From positions 356,064,267 through 356,128,266 of the forward strand of contig NC_053040.3 of the NCBI RefSeq assembly GCF_002575655.3: 64,000 bases of DNA, written 5' to 3'. The notes beneath the pieces were generated by a model, which worked only from the letters and a program-made list of their open reading frames with translations, did not search any database and was not told the DNA's origin. A program made the position numbers and the translations under genes. This DNA comes from Aegilops tauschii subsp. strangulata. Its lineage: Eukaryota; Streptophyta; Magnoliopsida; Poales; Poaceae. Positions 33,162 through 45,341 of this stretch are shown here, piece after piece. Every line of letters begins with the position of its first letter. Within the stretch, counting starts at the first letter, position 1.

Positions 33162-33218
33162 AGTAATATTTGAACTTATACACCTCCTGAGCAAGTAAAA
33201 GTTGAACCTAATATTGCT

Positions 33219-35183
33219 ATGGTTAAGGATCTCTTGGCCGATAATATTGATGGGCATGTCATTTATTTCTGTGATGAGACTGCTAGAATTGCTAAACCTG
33301 GTGCTAAAGATAAACATAGACCTATTGTAGGCATGCCTGTTATTTCTGTTAAAATAGGAGATCATCGTTATCATGGCTTGTGTGATATGGGTGCTAGTGC
33401 TAGTGCAATACCTATCTCTTTATATAAAGAAATTATGCATGATATTGCACCCGCTGAGTTAGAAGATATAGATGTTACCATTAAGCCTGCCAATAGAGAT
33501 ACTATTTCGCCGATTGGGATTGTTAGAGATGTTGAAGTCTTGTGTGGGAAAACTAAATATCCTGTTGACTTTCTTGTTCTTGGTTCCCCACAAGATAGAT
33601 TTTGTCCCATTATATTTGGTAGACCCTTCTTGAACACTGTTAATGCTAAGATAGACTGCGAAAAGGATGTTGTTACTATTGGTTTGGGTGATATGTCTCA
33701 TGAGTTTAATTTTTCTAAATTTCATAGACAACACCGTGAAGAGGAATTGCCTAGTAAATATGAAATTATTGGTCTTGCTTCTATTGCCGTGCCTCCTAGT
33801 GATCCTTTAGAACAATATTTGCTAGACCATGAAAATGATATGTTTATGAATGAAAGAAGGAAAATAGATGAAGTATTCTTTAAACAGGGACCTATTTTGA
33901 AACATAACTTGCCTGTTGAAATCCTAGGGTATCCTCCTCCACCCAAGGGTGATCTCGTGTTTGAGCTTAAACCGTTGCCCGATACTCTTAAATATGCTTA
34001 TCTCGATGAAAAGAAGATATATCCTCTTATTATTAGTGCTAACCTTTCAGGGCATGAAGAAGAGAAATTATTGAAAACTCTGAAGAAGCACCGTGCTGCT
34101 ATTGGATATACTCTTGATGATCTTAAGGGCATTGGTCCCACTCTATGCCAACACAAAATAAATTTGGAGAAAGATGCCAAACCAGTTATTGATCATCAAC
34201 GATGGTTGAATCCTAAGATGAAAGAAGTGGTAAGAAAGGAAATATTAAAGCTCCTTGAGGCAGGTATAATTTATCCCGTTGCTGATAGTCAGTGTGTAAG
34301 TCATGTCCATTGTGTCCCTAAGAAGGGAGGCATTACTGTCGTTCCTAATGATAAAGATGAATTGATTCCGCAAAGAATTATTACAGGTTATAGGATGGTA
34401 ATTGATTTCAGCAAATTAAATAAAGCTACTAAAAAAGATCACTACCCCTCGCCATTCATTGATCAAATGCTAGAAATATTATCCAAACACACACATTTTT
34501 GCTTTCTAGATGGTTATTCTGGTTTCTCTCAAATACCTGTGTCAGCTGATGATCAAGCAAAGACCGCTTTTACCTGCCCTTTCGGTACTTTTGCTTATAG
34601 ACGTATGCCTTTTGGTTTATGTAATGCTCATGCTACCTTTCAAGGATGCATGATGGCTATATTCTCTGACTTTTGTGAAAAGATTTTTGAGGTTTTCATG
34701 GACGATTTCTCCGTTTATGGGTCCTCTTTTGATGATTGCTTGAGCAACCATTATCGAGTTTTGCAGAGATGTGAAGAAACTAATCTTGTCTTGAATTGGG
34801 AGAAGTGCCACTTTATGGTTAATGAAGGCATTGTCTTGGGGCATAAAATTTCTGAAAGAGGCATTGAAGTTGATAAAGCTAAAGTTGATGCTATTGAAAA
34901 GATGCCATGTCCCAAGGACATCAAAGGTATAAGAAGTTTCCTTGGTCATGCCGGTTTTTATAGGAGGTTCATTAAGGACTTCTCAAAAATTTCTCTGCCT
35001 CTGACTAACCTCTTACAAAAAGATATACCTTTCGTTTTTGATGATGATTGTGTAGAAGCATTTGAAATACTTAAGAAATCATTGATCTCTACACCTATCG
35101 TTCAGCCACCTGATTGGAATTTACCCTTTGAAATTATGTGTGATGCTAGTGATTATGCTATAGGTGCTGTTCTAGGGCAATGA
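33219..35183 (+). pseudogene. Protease and reverse transcriptase
   Basis: 654 open codons. The protease (LCDMGASASAIPISLY near 33,380; FCPIIFGRPF near 33,600) is followed by the linker (LPDTLKYAYLDEKKIYP), then RT fingers (VPKKGGITVVPND), FCFLDGYSGFSQIPV, and the catalytic VFMDDFSVYG near 34,695. The thumb and connection follow, and the frame ends at TGA (35181-35183) inside RNase H, just after YAIGAVLGQ. The RT active-site Asp pair is intact. The stop is absent in the related minus-strand copy at 5371-6421, so it is a mutation. Confidence 0.85.
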
Positions 35184-35363
35184 TTTGATAAGAAATTAAA
35201 TGTTATTCAATATGCTAGTAAAACTCTAGACAATGCCCAGAGAAATTATGCCACTACTGAAAAAGAATTCTTAGCAGTTGTATTTGCTTGTGATAAGTTC
35301 AGACCTTATATTGTTGATTCTAAAGTAACTATTCACACTGATCATGCTGCTATTAAATACCTT

Positions 35364-35972
35364 ATGGAAAAGAAAGATGCTAAACCTAGACTTATTAGAT
35401 GGGTTCTCTTGCTACAAGAATTTGATTTGCATATTATTGATAGAAGGGGAGCTGAGAACCCCGTTGCAGACAACTTGTCTAGGTTAGAAAATGTTCTTGA
35501 TGACCCACTACCTATTGATGATAGCTTTCTTGGTGAACAATTAAATGTCATAAACGCTTCTCGTACTGCTCCATGGTATGCTGATTATGCTAATTACATT
35601 GTTGCTAAATTTATACCACCTAGTTTCACATACCAGCAAAAGAAAAAGTTTTTCTATGATTTGAGACATTACTTTTGGGATGACCCACATCTTTATAAAG
35701 AAGGAGTAGATGGTGTTATTAGGCATTGTGTACCTGAGCATGAACAGGAACAAATCCTACGCAAGTGTCACTCTGAGGCTTATGGAGGGCACCACGCTAG
35801 AGATAGAACTGCACATAAGGTATTGCAATCCGGTTTTTATTGGCCTACTCTCTTCAAAGATGCCCGTAAGTTTGTCTTATCTTGTGATGAATGTCAAAGA
35901 ATTGGTAATATTAGTAGACGTCAGGAAATGCCTATGAATTATTCACTTGTTATTGAACCATTTGATGTTTGA
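35364..35972 (+). pseudogene. RNase H end and integrase N-terminal domain
   Basis: 202 codons cover the RNase H end ([39 protein letters not shown]) and the integrase zinc-binding region ([39 protein letters not shown]). It ends at a TGA that replaces a TGG Trp codon before GFDYMGP, a G-to-A change. Confidence 0.8.
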
Positions 35973-35984
35973 GGCTTTGATTAT

Positions 35985-36269
35985 ATGGGACCGTTTCCTT
36001 CCTCTAATGGGTATACTCATATTTTAGTTGCTGTTGATTACGTTACTAAGTGGGTAGAAGCTATTGCAACTAGTAGTGCTGTTCATAACACTTCTATTAA
36101 GATGCTTAAAGAAGTTATTTTTCTGAGGTTTGGAGTCCCTAGATATTTAATGACCGATGGTGGTTCACATTTCATTCATGGTGCTTTTCGTAAAATGCTT
36201 GCTAAGTATGATGTTAATCATAGAATTGCATCTCCATATCACCCACAGTCTAGTGGTCAAGTTGATTGA
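35985..36269 (+). pseudogene. Integrase catalytic core
   Basis: The frame contains VDYVTKWVEAIATSSA, FLRFGVPRYLMTDGGSHF (second catalytic Asp present) and PYHPQSSGQV. The third catalytic residue (Glu) is missing: a one-base loss in its codon at about 36,265 shifts the frame into a stop. The following frame, 36266-36883, picks up the rest. Confidence 0.8.
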
Positions 36270-36883
36270 GCAATAGAGAGCTTAAATTAATTTTGCAAAA
36301 GACTGTTAATAGATGTAGAAAAAATTGGTCCAAGAAACTTGATGATGCATTATGGGCCTATAGAACTGCATATAAAAATCCTATGGGTATGTCTCCGTAT
36401 AAAATGGTTTATGGAAAAGCATGTCACTTACCTCTCGAACTAGAACATAAGGCATATTGGGCTATTAAAGAGCTCAACTATGATTTCAAACTTGACGGTG
36501 AGAAGAGGCTATTTGACATAAGCTCACTTGATGAATGGAGAACCCAAGCCTATGAGAATGCTAAACTGTTTAAAGAAAAAGTCAAAAGATGGCACGACAA
36601 AAAGATACAAAAGCGTCAGTTTAATGTAGGTGATTATCTATTGATATACAACTGTCGTTTAAGATTTTTTGCAGGAAAACTTCTCCCTAAATGGGAAGGT
36701 CCTTACGTTATCGAGGAGGTGTATCGTTCCGGTGCCATAAAAATCAACAACTTCGAAGGCACAAACCCGAAGGTGGTGAACGGTCAAAGAATCAAACATT
36801 ATACCTCAGGTAATCCTATAAATTTTGAAACCAATGTTATTGAAACCGTAACCCCGGAGGAATACATAAGAGACACTTTGTAG
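36266..36883 (+). pseudogene. Integrase C-terminal part
   Basis: 205 codons: NRELKLILQKTVNRCRKNWS, AYRTAYKNPMGMSPYKMVYG, then FNVGDYLLIYNCRLRFFAGK and LLPKWEGPYVIEEVYRSGAI, which matches the DNA-binding barrel at the integrase end. The first codon is TTG read directly after the frameshift at the catalytic Glu, so it is a continuation rather than a true start. Confidence 0.8.
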
Positions 36884-39143
36884 AACGTTTCAGACTCCGA
36901 AAAGGAATAGGTACGTGGTACGGTAAGTAAACCGACTCCAAAACAGTTCTAATGGCAATTTTTCTCTGTTTTGGAATATTTAGAAAAATAGGAAAATAAG
37001 AAGAATTCCGGGAAGGAGACGAGGCCTCCACGAGGGTGGAGGGCGCGCCCTACCCCCGTGGGCGCGCCCCCCTACCTCGTGGGCACCTTGTGTACACTCC
37101 GGACTCCGTTTTCTTGCACGATACTTCTTTTGGTCGGTAAAAATTCATTATATAAACTCCCGAAGGTTTTGACCACCATATCACGCAATTATCCTCTGTT
37201 TTTGTTTTGAGTTGTTGCTGATGCAGATTAGAGCAAGATGTCTTCTCAAGAGTCAGTCGGGGAGAGCCGGGTGTCTCATCCGGCATCGAGATGAAGGACA
37301 AACAGCAATGCTGACCACTTTGGGCCAGCAACGGAGGAAGAGATGGAGGCTGATTTGAACAGGATATATGCCATGGAGGAGGATCAAGAAGTCACTTCTC
37401 GCTTCCGAGCTGGATTCACGATGGGGGAACTACAGAGCTCGGCTATTCCAAACTCGGTTATCGCTTCCAATGTTAGATTTATTTCTTATGAGAATATGAA
37501 AAAGAGTGTTACTTGTTCCCCCGCAGCTATGCAACATCCATGGGTGCAAGGAGCTTTAACCATCACGGGTAAGCTCCATAAGGAGATAATGGATCGCAAA
37601 AAGCAACTCAATAAGCTCGAGGAAGAGAATCGTATCCTGAGGAGTATCATCGCCAAGAATATCACACCACCACCTCCGAAGAAAGAGATATAATCACATG
37701 GGTATGGGCACTCCCCTTGGCAATTGCCAAGCTTGGGGGAGGTGCCCCGGTATCGTATCACCATCACACTCCTATCTTTACCGTTTTTTTTCTTAGTTCG
37801 ATACTTTTAGTAATATCTTGATCTAGTAGAATAAAATTTTAGTATGATTTAGTTTTGAGTTTTGCTTTATGATCCCTCTATGTAATCGAGTCCGTGAGCT
37901 ATATAATAAAGATTTGTGTTGAGTCAAGAGCTTGATTATCTTGCTATGATCTTGAGGGAATAAAAGAAAAGAGAAAGAATAAAAAGAAACAAAGAGATCA
38001 TATTGATCTTATGGAGAGTAATGACTTCACATAGAAAGAGTATGATGATTAAAAATTGTTGAGAGTTGACAAACATAGTTTTGGTCATCGTTACAATTAA
38101 TAGGAAGTAATAAAGAAATAGAGGCTTCACATATAAATATACTATCTTGGACATCTTTTATGATTGTGAGCACTCATTAAAATATGACATGCTAAAGAGT
38201 TTATGTTGGACAAGGAAGACAACATAATGGGTTATGTTTTCTTATATCTAAAATAAAGTATATTGTCGTGGATCATCCAACATGTTGAGCTTGCCTTTCT
38301 CCCTCATGCTAGCCAATTCTTTGCACCAAGTAGAGATACTACTTGTGCTTCCAAATATCCTTAAACCCAGTTTTGCCATGAGAGTCCACCATATCTACCT
38401 ATGGATTGAGTAAGATCCTTCAAGTAAGTTGTCATCAGTGCAAGCAATAAAAATTTCTCTCTAAATATGTATGACTTATTAGTGTGGGAGAAAATAAGCT
38501 TTATACGATCTTGTGATATGGAAGAAATAAAAGCGACGGACTGCATAATAAAGGTCCACATCACAAGTGGCAATATAAAGTGACGTTCTTTTGCATTAAG
38601 ATTTCATGCGTCCAACCATGAAAGTGCATGACAACCTCTGCTTCCCTCTACGAAGGGCCTATTTTTACTTTTATCTCTTACCCTTATGCAAGAGTCATGG
38701 TGATCTTCACCTTTCCTTTTTACATTTTATCCTTTGGCAAGCACATTGTGTTGGAAAGATCCTGATATATATATCTAATTGGATATAAGTTAGCATGAGC
38801 TATTATTGTTGACATTACCCTTGAGGTAAATGGTTGGGAGGCGAAACTATAAGCCCCTTCTTTCTCTGTGTACGATTAAAACTCCGTAACCACTAGTATT
38901 GCGTGAGTGTTAGCAATTGTGAATGACTAAATGATAGTTCAGTATGTGGACTTGCTGAAAAGCTCTTACATAGACTCTTTCCGATGTTATGATAAATTGC
39001 AATTGCTTCAATGACTGAGATTATAGTTTGCTGGTTCTCAATGAAGTTTCTGATTCATACTTGACATTGTGAATTTAATATTACTTGAGCATAAGAGATC
39101 ATATGACAAAATGTATATGTGTTGTTGTTATAAGAATGATCAT
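36884..39143 (+). other. 3' non-coding region of the Athila-type element
   Basis: Besides the small ORF it holds a GC-rich block with GGCGCGCC (37,040-37,075), a purine-rich GCTTGGGGGAGG near 37,730, and the CCCTCTACGAAGGG motif near 38,645 that is also found in the non-autonomous family. It is interrupted at 39143 by the chromovirus (target ATCAT). Confidence 0.7.
37343..37693 (+). CDS. Small coiled-coil ORF in the env position
   Basis: This 116-codon open frame lies between integrase and the 3' LTR. The N-terminal half is mixed (MEEDQEVTSRFRAGFTMGEL); the C-terminal half is Lys/Glu/Leu-rich and likely a short coiled coil (LHKEIMDRKKQLNKLEEENR), ending in PPPPKKEI. Athila-type elements can carry an extra ORF in the position of a retroviral env, but I see no signal peptide or membrane segment here. 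An earlier ATG at 37239 lies in another frame. Function unknown. Confidence 0.45.
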   Translation: MEADLNRIYAMEEDQEVTSRFRAGFTMGELQSSAIPNSVIASNVRFISYENMKKSVTCSPAAMQHPWVQGALTITGKLHKEIMDRKKQLNKLEEENRILRSIIAKNITPPPPKKEI

Positions 39144-41851
39144 TGTAGCGACCCGACCTCAAACGGTCAAGTCTTTGTGCTTCAGTGTCATCCCTGGATC
39201 GGTAATGCTGACACACACAGTACTCGAAGGATTTACACACTTATTACATCGAATGTCTCAAAAGAAACTTATTAAAATAAATACGGCTTAAGGCCATCTA
39301 ATACGATAACAGCGGAAGGCTTGGAAGATAAAGTGAGTCCATCAACTCCAACGGCATAGCTGAGCTGCGCGGCAACGACCTAAAGAACCTTACTCCTCGT
39401 CTGAAAAGTCTGCAACACGATACGTTGCAGCCCGAAAACGGGCCAGCACATGGAATATGCTGGCAATATAACACAGTAGATCAATAACAGAATAATGCTA
39501 TCACTACACGCATATTTGGCTGGTGGAAAGCTCTATGGTTATAGTTTTTGCGAAAAGCCAATTTTTCCCTACAACAAAGGAATAAGTTTTATTTTTAACT
39601 ATCATGGTAGTTGAAACATCATTGAGAAGCTTCCTCCAACTCAATACCAATTAAAGTAATTATCAACCCAACAATATTAATTTAGAGTGATGAGATACTT
39701 AGGATACTCCAAGTACTAGATACTCAAGATTGTCCATAACCGGGGACACGGCTAACCATGATTAGATTGTACGCTCTGCAGAGATTTGTGCACTTTTCCC
39801 CACAAGACTCGATCGCCTCCGTTGGATTTCTCGCACTACATGGTGTTTGAGAAACGGATGACTGAGACACAGTCTTTCAGAAACATTAACTCTTTACTCT
39901 GGGCAGACCATACCAAACCTACATCCCTCTACCTGCTGATTCACCTCTTCAAGAGCTCATGCAACTTGCTCAACTATGCTAGAGCCCATAATAGCTTGTG
40001 GCTGCACACGGAAGTTTCTAGCATGAAAATATCCCAGTTCCCTTTGAGCCTGGGTGGCGGACCTTAAGATGATCACACGGGTACTCCGGTATATCCTAGG
40101 ACAACACTGGATTCTCCAGGTGCCCGACAAGCAATCCACCTAGATGTGTATTAAAGTTGCCACCTTAAGTTGAACCATTAATTAACAACCTCACATCTGC
40201 CATGGATACACTCAAACCCAATCCATGTCTACGAGCATAGCATAGCAATATAAGCAATACGTAGAAGTAACTCCCAAGGTTTGAATATAACAGGGCAATA
40301 GGTTCTACCTCATCAACTACTTCCCAACCCACATTTTAATCACATCCTAATCATGCAATGTTTGAGGATTGAAACTAATGCATAAAAACTAGGTATGGAA
40401 GGAGTATGATCAATGTGTTACTTGCCTTGCTGACGATCCGCAAAACCTAGGGACTCGTAGTAGCACGCTTCGCACTCCGGGAATTCTATCGCAAACAAAC
40501 AATGGCATACATAAGCAATCAAGCAAAGATGTACGGTCAAAACTCAAATAAGAAGAACTGACCAGAAAGTTCAACTTAAGAACTCCGGTTTGCAAAAAGA
40601 ATCAAATCAAACAGAGCAACGAAACTCAAACTACGAAAGAAACAAGATCCGTTTACTAATCTGGACTAGTCAAATCTTACAGTACCAAAATCTTGTTCAA
40701 GTTGATTAAACAGAAAGAGGGTTTCGAGACGATGATCTAGGCGCTTGAATCGCCTGATTCTGATAAACGAGCGAAAAAATAAACTGAAATGAAAATCGGA
40801 TCAGAAATCGCGATCGAAAATAATCGCGGAAAAATCCGAGAAAAAGAAAACTGACGAACAGGCTAACGAACGAATGTTCGTTGTTTGTAACTAACGAATG
40901 AAAACCGTTCGTTAAAACGAACGTACGGATGAACGTCCGCTATATAAACTAAACTGAGAAAAACCAGCGAACCAATCTAAAAAAACGAACTAGGGTTTAA
41001 AAAAACGGATCGGTTTTTAGAATAAAACCGAACGGCGGCGGTGGCGGCGTATACCTCCGGCGAGGTGGGGCTGCGGCGGCGGGGCGCGCGGGGCGGTGAC
41101 GACGGTGCTAGGTGGCGGCAGCAGCGGCGAAGGGCGGCGCGGGCTGCGTGGTTGGCGGCCCGGGTGGTGGTGGAGGGGTTCGGGGCGGGGTATTTGAAGG
41201 AGGGGGGGCTGCTTGGGGGAGGGGACAAGGCGGCGCGGGGAGGAGGAGTCCCGGCCGGAGTCGGCTAGCGGCGGCAGCGCTCGCGGTCTCGAGGTCGGAG
41301 ACGAGGCGCGGGGCGGTTGGGCCGGCTCGGCTGGGCTTCGGCCCAGTCGGGCGCTGAAACTTTTTGTAAATAATTGCGCCGAAACATAAATAAGTCCTAG
41401 AAAATAAAATAAAAATCTAAAAATGCCAAAATAAATTTTCACCGTCTAAATAAAATATTTAGAATGAGATGAACATTTTCTTGGCCCTAAAATGCAACTT
41501 TGAAAAACGTGCAATTTTCAAATGCAAATAAAATAACAATAAAATCCGAATAAAATCAAATATTTGATTTTAATATTTTTCCTCCAATATTTCAATTATT
41601 TTGGAGAAGTCATATTATCTCCTCTCATATATTCTAAAATGAAATATTTTTGGAGAGAAAAATAATTAAAATCAAAATCCTCGTTTCAATATTTGATAAA
41701 ATTCAAATATGAAAGCAGGGAAATCCCAACTCTCTCCGAGGGCCCTGGAGTTGCTTAGGATTTCGAGGATCGCGAAATGAAATGCAATAAAATATGATAT
41801 GCATGAATGATCTATGTATAACATTCCAAATTGAAAATTTGGGATGTTACA
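39144..41851 (-). repeat. 3' LTR of the chromovirus
   Basis: 2,708 bp. On the plus strand it starts TGTAGCGACCCGACC and ends GGGATGTTACA. It contains a GC-rich block (about 41,035-41,350) whose long Arg/Gly- or Pro-rich frames are not genes. Confidence 0.9.
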
Positions 41852-41863
41852 AACCTACCCCCC

Positions 41864-42538
41864 TTAAGATGAATCTCGCCCTCGAGATTCGGGTTGGCTA
41901 GAAAATAGGTGTGGGTGGTCTTTGCGAAGATCATCCTCTCGTTCCCAGGTGGCTTCCTCCTCGTTATGGTGGCTCCACTGTACTTTGCAAAACTTTATAA
42001 CCTTGCCGCGGGTGACTCGGCTGGCAAATTCAAGAATCCTGACTAGCTTCTCCTCATAGGTCAGATCACTGTCCAACTGAATCGCCTCCAAGGGTACTGT
42101 ATCTCTTAACGGTATATTGGCCATCTCAGCATGACACTTCTTCAGTTGTGAAACATGAAATACATCATGAACTCCTGACAGTCCTTCAGGTAACTCCAAC
42201 TTGTAGGCAACTTCTCCCATACGTTCCAAAACATGATACGGTCCTACAAATCTCGGGGCTAACTTTCCCTTAACTCTAAAACGTTTCACTCCTCGCAAGG
42301 GTGATACTCGCATATATGCTATGTCTCCAATTTCATAGGTTACCTCCTTGCGTTTCGAATCTGCATAACTCTTCTGCCTGGACTGAGCTACCTTCAGTCT
42401 ATCTCGGATCAACTTAACTTTCTCTTCAGACTCCTTGATCAAGTCTGGTCCAAACAACTGTCGGTCTCCAACTTCATCCCACATCAACGGTGTTCTGCAC
42501 CTTCGTCCATATAGGGCTTCGAACGGTGCCATCTTCAA
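41864..42538 (-). pseudogene. Integrase C-terminus and chromodomain-like tail
   Basis: 224 codons: MAPFEALYGRRCRTPLMWDE, GDIAYMRVSPLRGVKRFRVK, GKLAPRFVGPYHVLERMGEV (GPF/Y module), VFHVSQLKKC, and a chromodomain-like end, VIKFCKVQWSHHNEEEATWE. The tail is thought to guide insertion into marked chromatin in chromoviruses. Its frame agrees with the integrase, from which it is separated by a stop near 42,572. Confidence 0.85.
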
Positions 42539-42574
42539 ACTGGCTTGGTAGCTATTGTTGTATGAGAACTACGC

Positions 42575-43120
42575 CTAGGGCAAATTGTCATCCCAACTAG
42601 GTCCATAATCTAGCGCACAGGCCCTCAACATGTCCTCCAGAATCTGGTTGACTCTCTTGGTCTGTCCATCCGTCTGCGGGTGAAATGTTGTACTGAACTC
42701 CAATCTCGTTCCCAAAGTCTGGTGCAGCTGATGCCAAAACTTTGAAGTAAACTGTGTTCCTCTATTAGATACGATGGTCCTCGGAACTCCATGCAGACAT
42801 ACGATCCTGGTCATATATATCTTGGCCAACTTCGCACTTGTATAAGTTGTTTTCACTGGGATAAAGTGAGCTACTTTGGTCAAGGCATCGACTACTACCC
42901 ATATAGAATCATGTCCTGATTTGGTCCTGGGCAATCCGGTGATAAAATCCATGCCCAGTTTATCCCACTTCCATTCGGGTATCAGCATAGGCTGTAACAA
43001 TCCTGCTGGCTTTTGATGTTCTGCCTTCACTCTCTGACATACATCACATACGGCTACATACTCGGCAATATCCTTCTTCATACCTGTCCACCAGAAAGGT
43101 TCCTTCAAATCCAAATACAT
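42575..43120 (-). pseudogene. Integrase of the chromovirus, catalytic triad broken
   Basis: The zinc-binding end (CDVCQRVKAEHQKPAG) and the core are seen. The first catalytic Asp is in KLGMDFITGLP. The second site reads TIVSNRGTQF: Asn (codon 42764-42766) instead of Asp. The third reads DGQTKRVNQ: Lys (codon 42656-42658) instead of Glu. Both are single G-to-A changes on the coding strand. Two of three metal-binding residues are gone, so the protein should not integrate DNA. Confidence 0.85.
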
Positions 43121-43173
43121 CTTGGTGTTTCCGGGGTGTATCGAGTATGGTGAGTCATGAGCCTCCTGAAGTA

Positions 43174-43666
43174 TTAACTTCCTGATCTCTGTGTTTTTGG
43201 CACATAAACACGGTCCTCAAAACATAAGGTGTCGTGCTCATCCTCACGAAAACCTTTGGCCTTTCCTTTTCTCATTCTCTCTTTTATCTCGGCAATCTCT
43301 TTGTCATCCTTCTGAGCTTCTCGAATCTTTCCTAACAAGGTAGACTGAACTTGCATTGTTGCAACAAAACCTCTAGGAACAATCTCCAATCGAAGTTCCC
43401 CTTAGATCCTCTGCTAACTCCTTTGGCAATCCCGTGCTCACTAGGGTGTTAGCATAACTCTTCCGACTCAAAGCGTCTGCAACGACATTGGCATTGCCTG
43501 GATGATAGTGAAGCTTCATGTCATAATCCTTTATAAGCTCCAACCATCTCCTCTGCCTAAGGTTCAGCTCCTTCTGTGTGAAAATGTACTTCAAACTCTT
43601 ATGATCCGTGTACACATCACAAAGGTTTCCAATAAGGTAATGTCTCCAAGTCTTGAGCGCATGCAC
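43174..43666 (-). pseudogene. RNase H end and linker of the chromovirus
   Basis: Two frames (43666-43373 and 43389-43174) hold [51 protein letters not shown], and then the linker before integrase. A frameshift lies near 43,380. Confidence 0.75.
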
Positions 43667-43678
43667 TACTGCTGCTAA

Positions 43679-44935
43679 CTAAAAATCATGCGTGGCATAA
43701 TTCAATTCGTGCGGTTTTAGTCGTCGTGAGGCATACGAAACAACTCTTCCGTCCTGCATAAGCACACTTCCAAGTCCTAGGCGAGAGGCGTCGCAATACA
43801 CTTGGAAATCCTTGTGTATATCCGGCAGAATCAGCACTGGGGCTGTAGTCAAACGTTTCTTTAACTCCTGAAAGCTTGCCTCACATTCTTCTGTCCATTT
43901 AAACTTGGTATCCTTCTTCAATAACTCCGTCATTGGCTTTGCAATCTTGGAAAAATTCTCAATGAATCTTCGGTAGTATCCCGCGAGTCCAGGAAAACTA
44001 CAGATCTCGCTAACTGAAGTGGGTGCCAACCATTCAGTGACTGACTGAACCTTGGTGGGGTCTACCGCTATACCTTCTCCTGACATAACATGTCCAAGGA
44101 ATCCAACTTCCTTCAACAAAAACTCGCATTTGCTCAACTTGGCATACAACTGGTGTTCCCTGAGTTTCGCGAGAACTAAACGCAAATGCTCTTTGTGCTC
44201 CTCCTCATTCTTCGAGTATACCATTATATCATCAATGAACACCACAACAAACTTATGCAAATATTCCATGAACACTTTGTTCATCTTGCTCATGAAGTAG
44301 GCAGGGGCGTTAGTCAGTCCAAATGACATGACCGTATATTCATACAACCCGTACCGTGTGGTGAATGATGTCTTTGGTATATCCTTCTCTCGAATCTTTA
44401 GCTGGTGATATCCTGATCGCAGGTCGATCTTTGAAAACACCTTAGCTCCTTGCAGCTGGTCAAACAAATCATTGATCGTCGGCAGTGGGTATTTGTTCTT
44501 GATCGTCACCTCATTTAACGCACGATAATCAACAACCATTCTTAGAGACTTATCCTTCTTCTCAACCAAAAGCACTGGGGCTCCCCATGGTGATGAACTC
44601 CGTCGAATGTAACCTTTCTCCAATAACTCCTTGATCTGCTTCTTAATCTCCTCCAGATCATTTGCGGGCATCCGATAGGGTCTCTTTGATATTGGCCCTG
44701 TACTTGGCAATAGCTCTATCAAAAACTCGATGTCTCGATCCAGTGGCATGACTGGTAATTCCTCTGGAAAAACATCCGGGTAATCCTTCACTACAGGCAC
44801 TTCCTCCTGAACAACTCCCGTGAGGGTATTTACTTGGATCCTCCTAGGCGCATGCCTAGATACATACTTCATCCTTTTTTCCCTCCGGGGTGGTGAGATA
44901 AATCGACTTACTAGCACAGTCAATGCTTCCTCCAT
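43679..44935 (-). pseudogene. Reverse transcriptase of the chromovirus
   Basis: 418 codons: [76 protein letters not shown], and the catalytic [15 protein letters not shown]. The RNase H start ([19 protein letters not shown]) is fused behind. It ends at a TAG (43679) in place of a Glu codon after THDF. The RT catalytic Asp pair is intact. Confidence 0.85.
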
Positions 44936-45341
44936 ACTTTGACATCCAGTCCATGCCTAATATCACATCCAATCCTTGTGACTCCAAGATTATTAGGTCG
45001 GACGGAAAAACATGGCTACCAATGGTTAAGGGTATCTGGTCGCACCATCGACTAGCCATATACTCTGCTCCAGGTGAACTCACTAACAGAGGGGTCCTAA
45101 GGGTTTGGGTTGGTAGTTTAAACTTATCCACGAATCCCCTTGATATGTATGAATGCGATGCACCAGTATAAAAAAGAACAAGGGCGGTAAAAGACTTAAC
45201 CAAAAACTTACCTATAACCGCGTCTGGCTGCTCTTCAACCTCCTCCACATTAGCGTGGTTCACTTGTCCTTTGTTGAATGGATTGGGCTTCTTCCCAGCG
45301 CTCCCATTGTCGTTTCCATTCTTCGCTTCAGGGCACTCCAT
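44856..45341 (-). pseudogene. Protease of the chromovirus, catalytic Asp lost
   Basis: The 161-codon frame continues the gag frame. The active site reads VLFYTGASHSYIS; the expected Asp before TGAS is Tyr (codon at 45168-45170). The later [17 protein letters not shown] segment is normal for this family. Without the Asp the enzyme should be inactive. The frame then shifts into RT near 44,900. Confidence 0.8.

Noticed and set aside
41017..41442. Pro/Arg-rich ORF of 141 codons and its opposite-strand frames
   Set aside because: They lie wholly in the GC-rich part of the chromovirus LTR; the other LTR lacks the same frames, and no motif is present.
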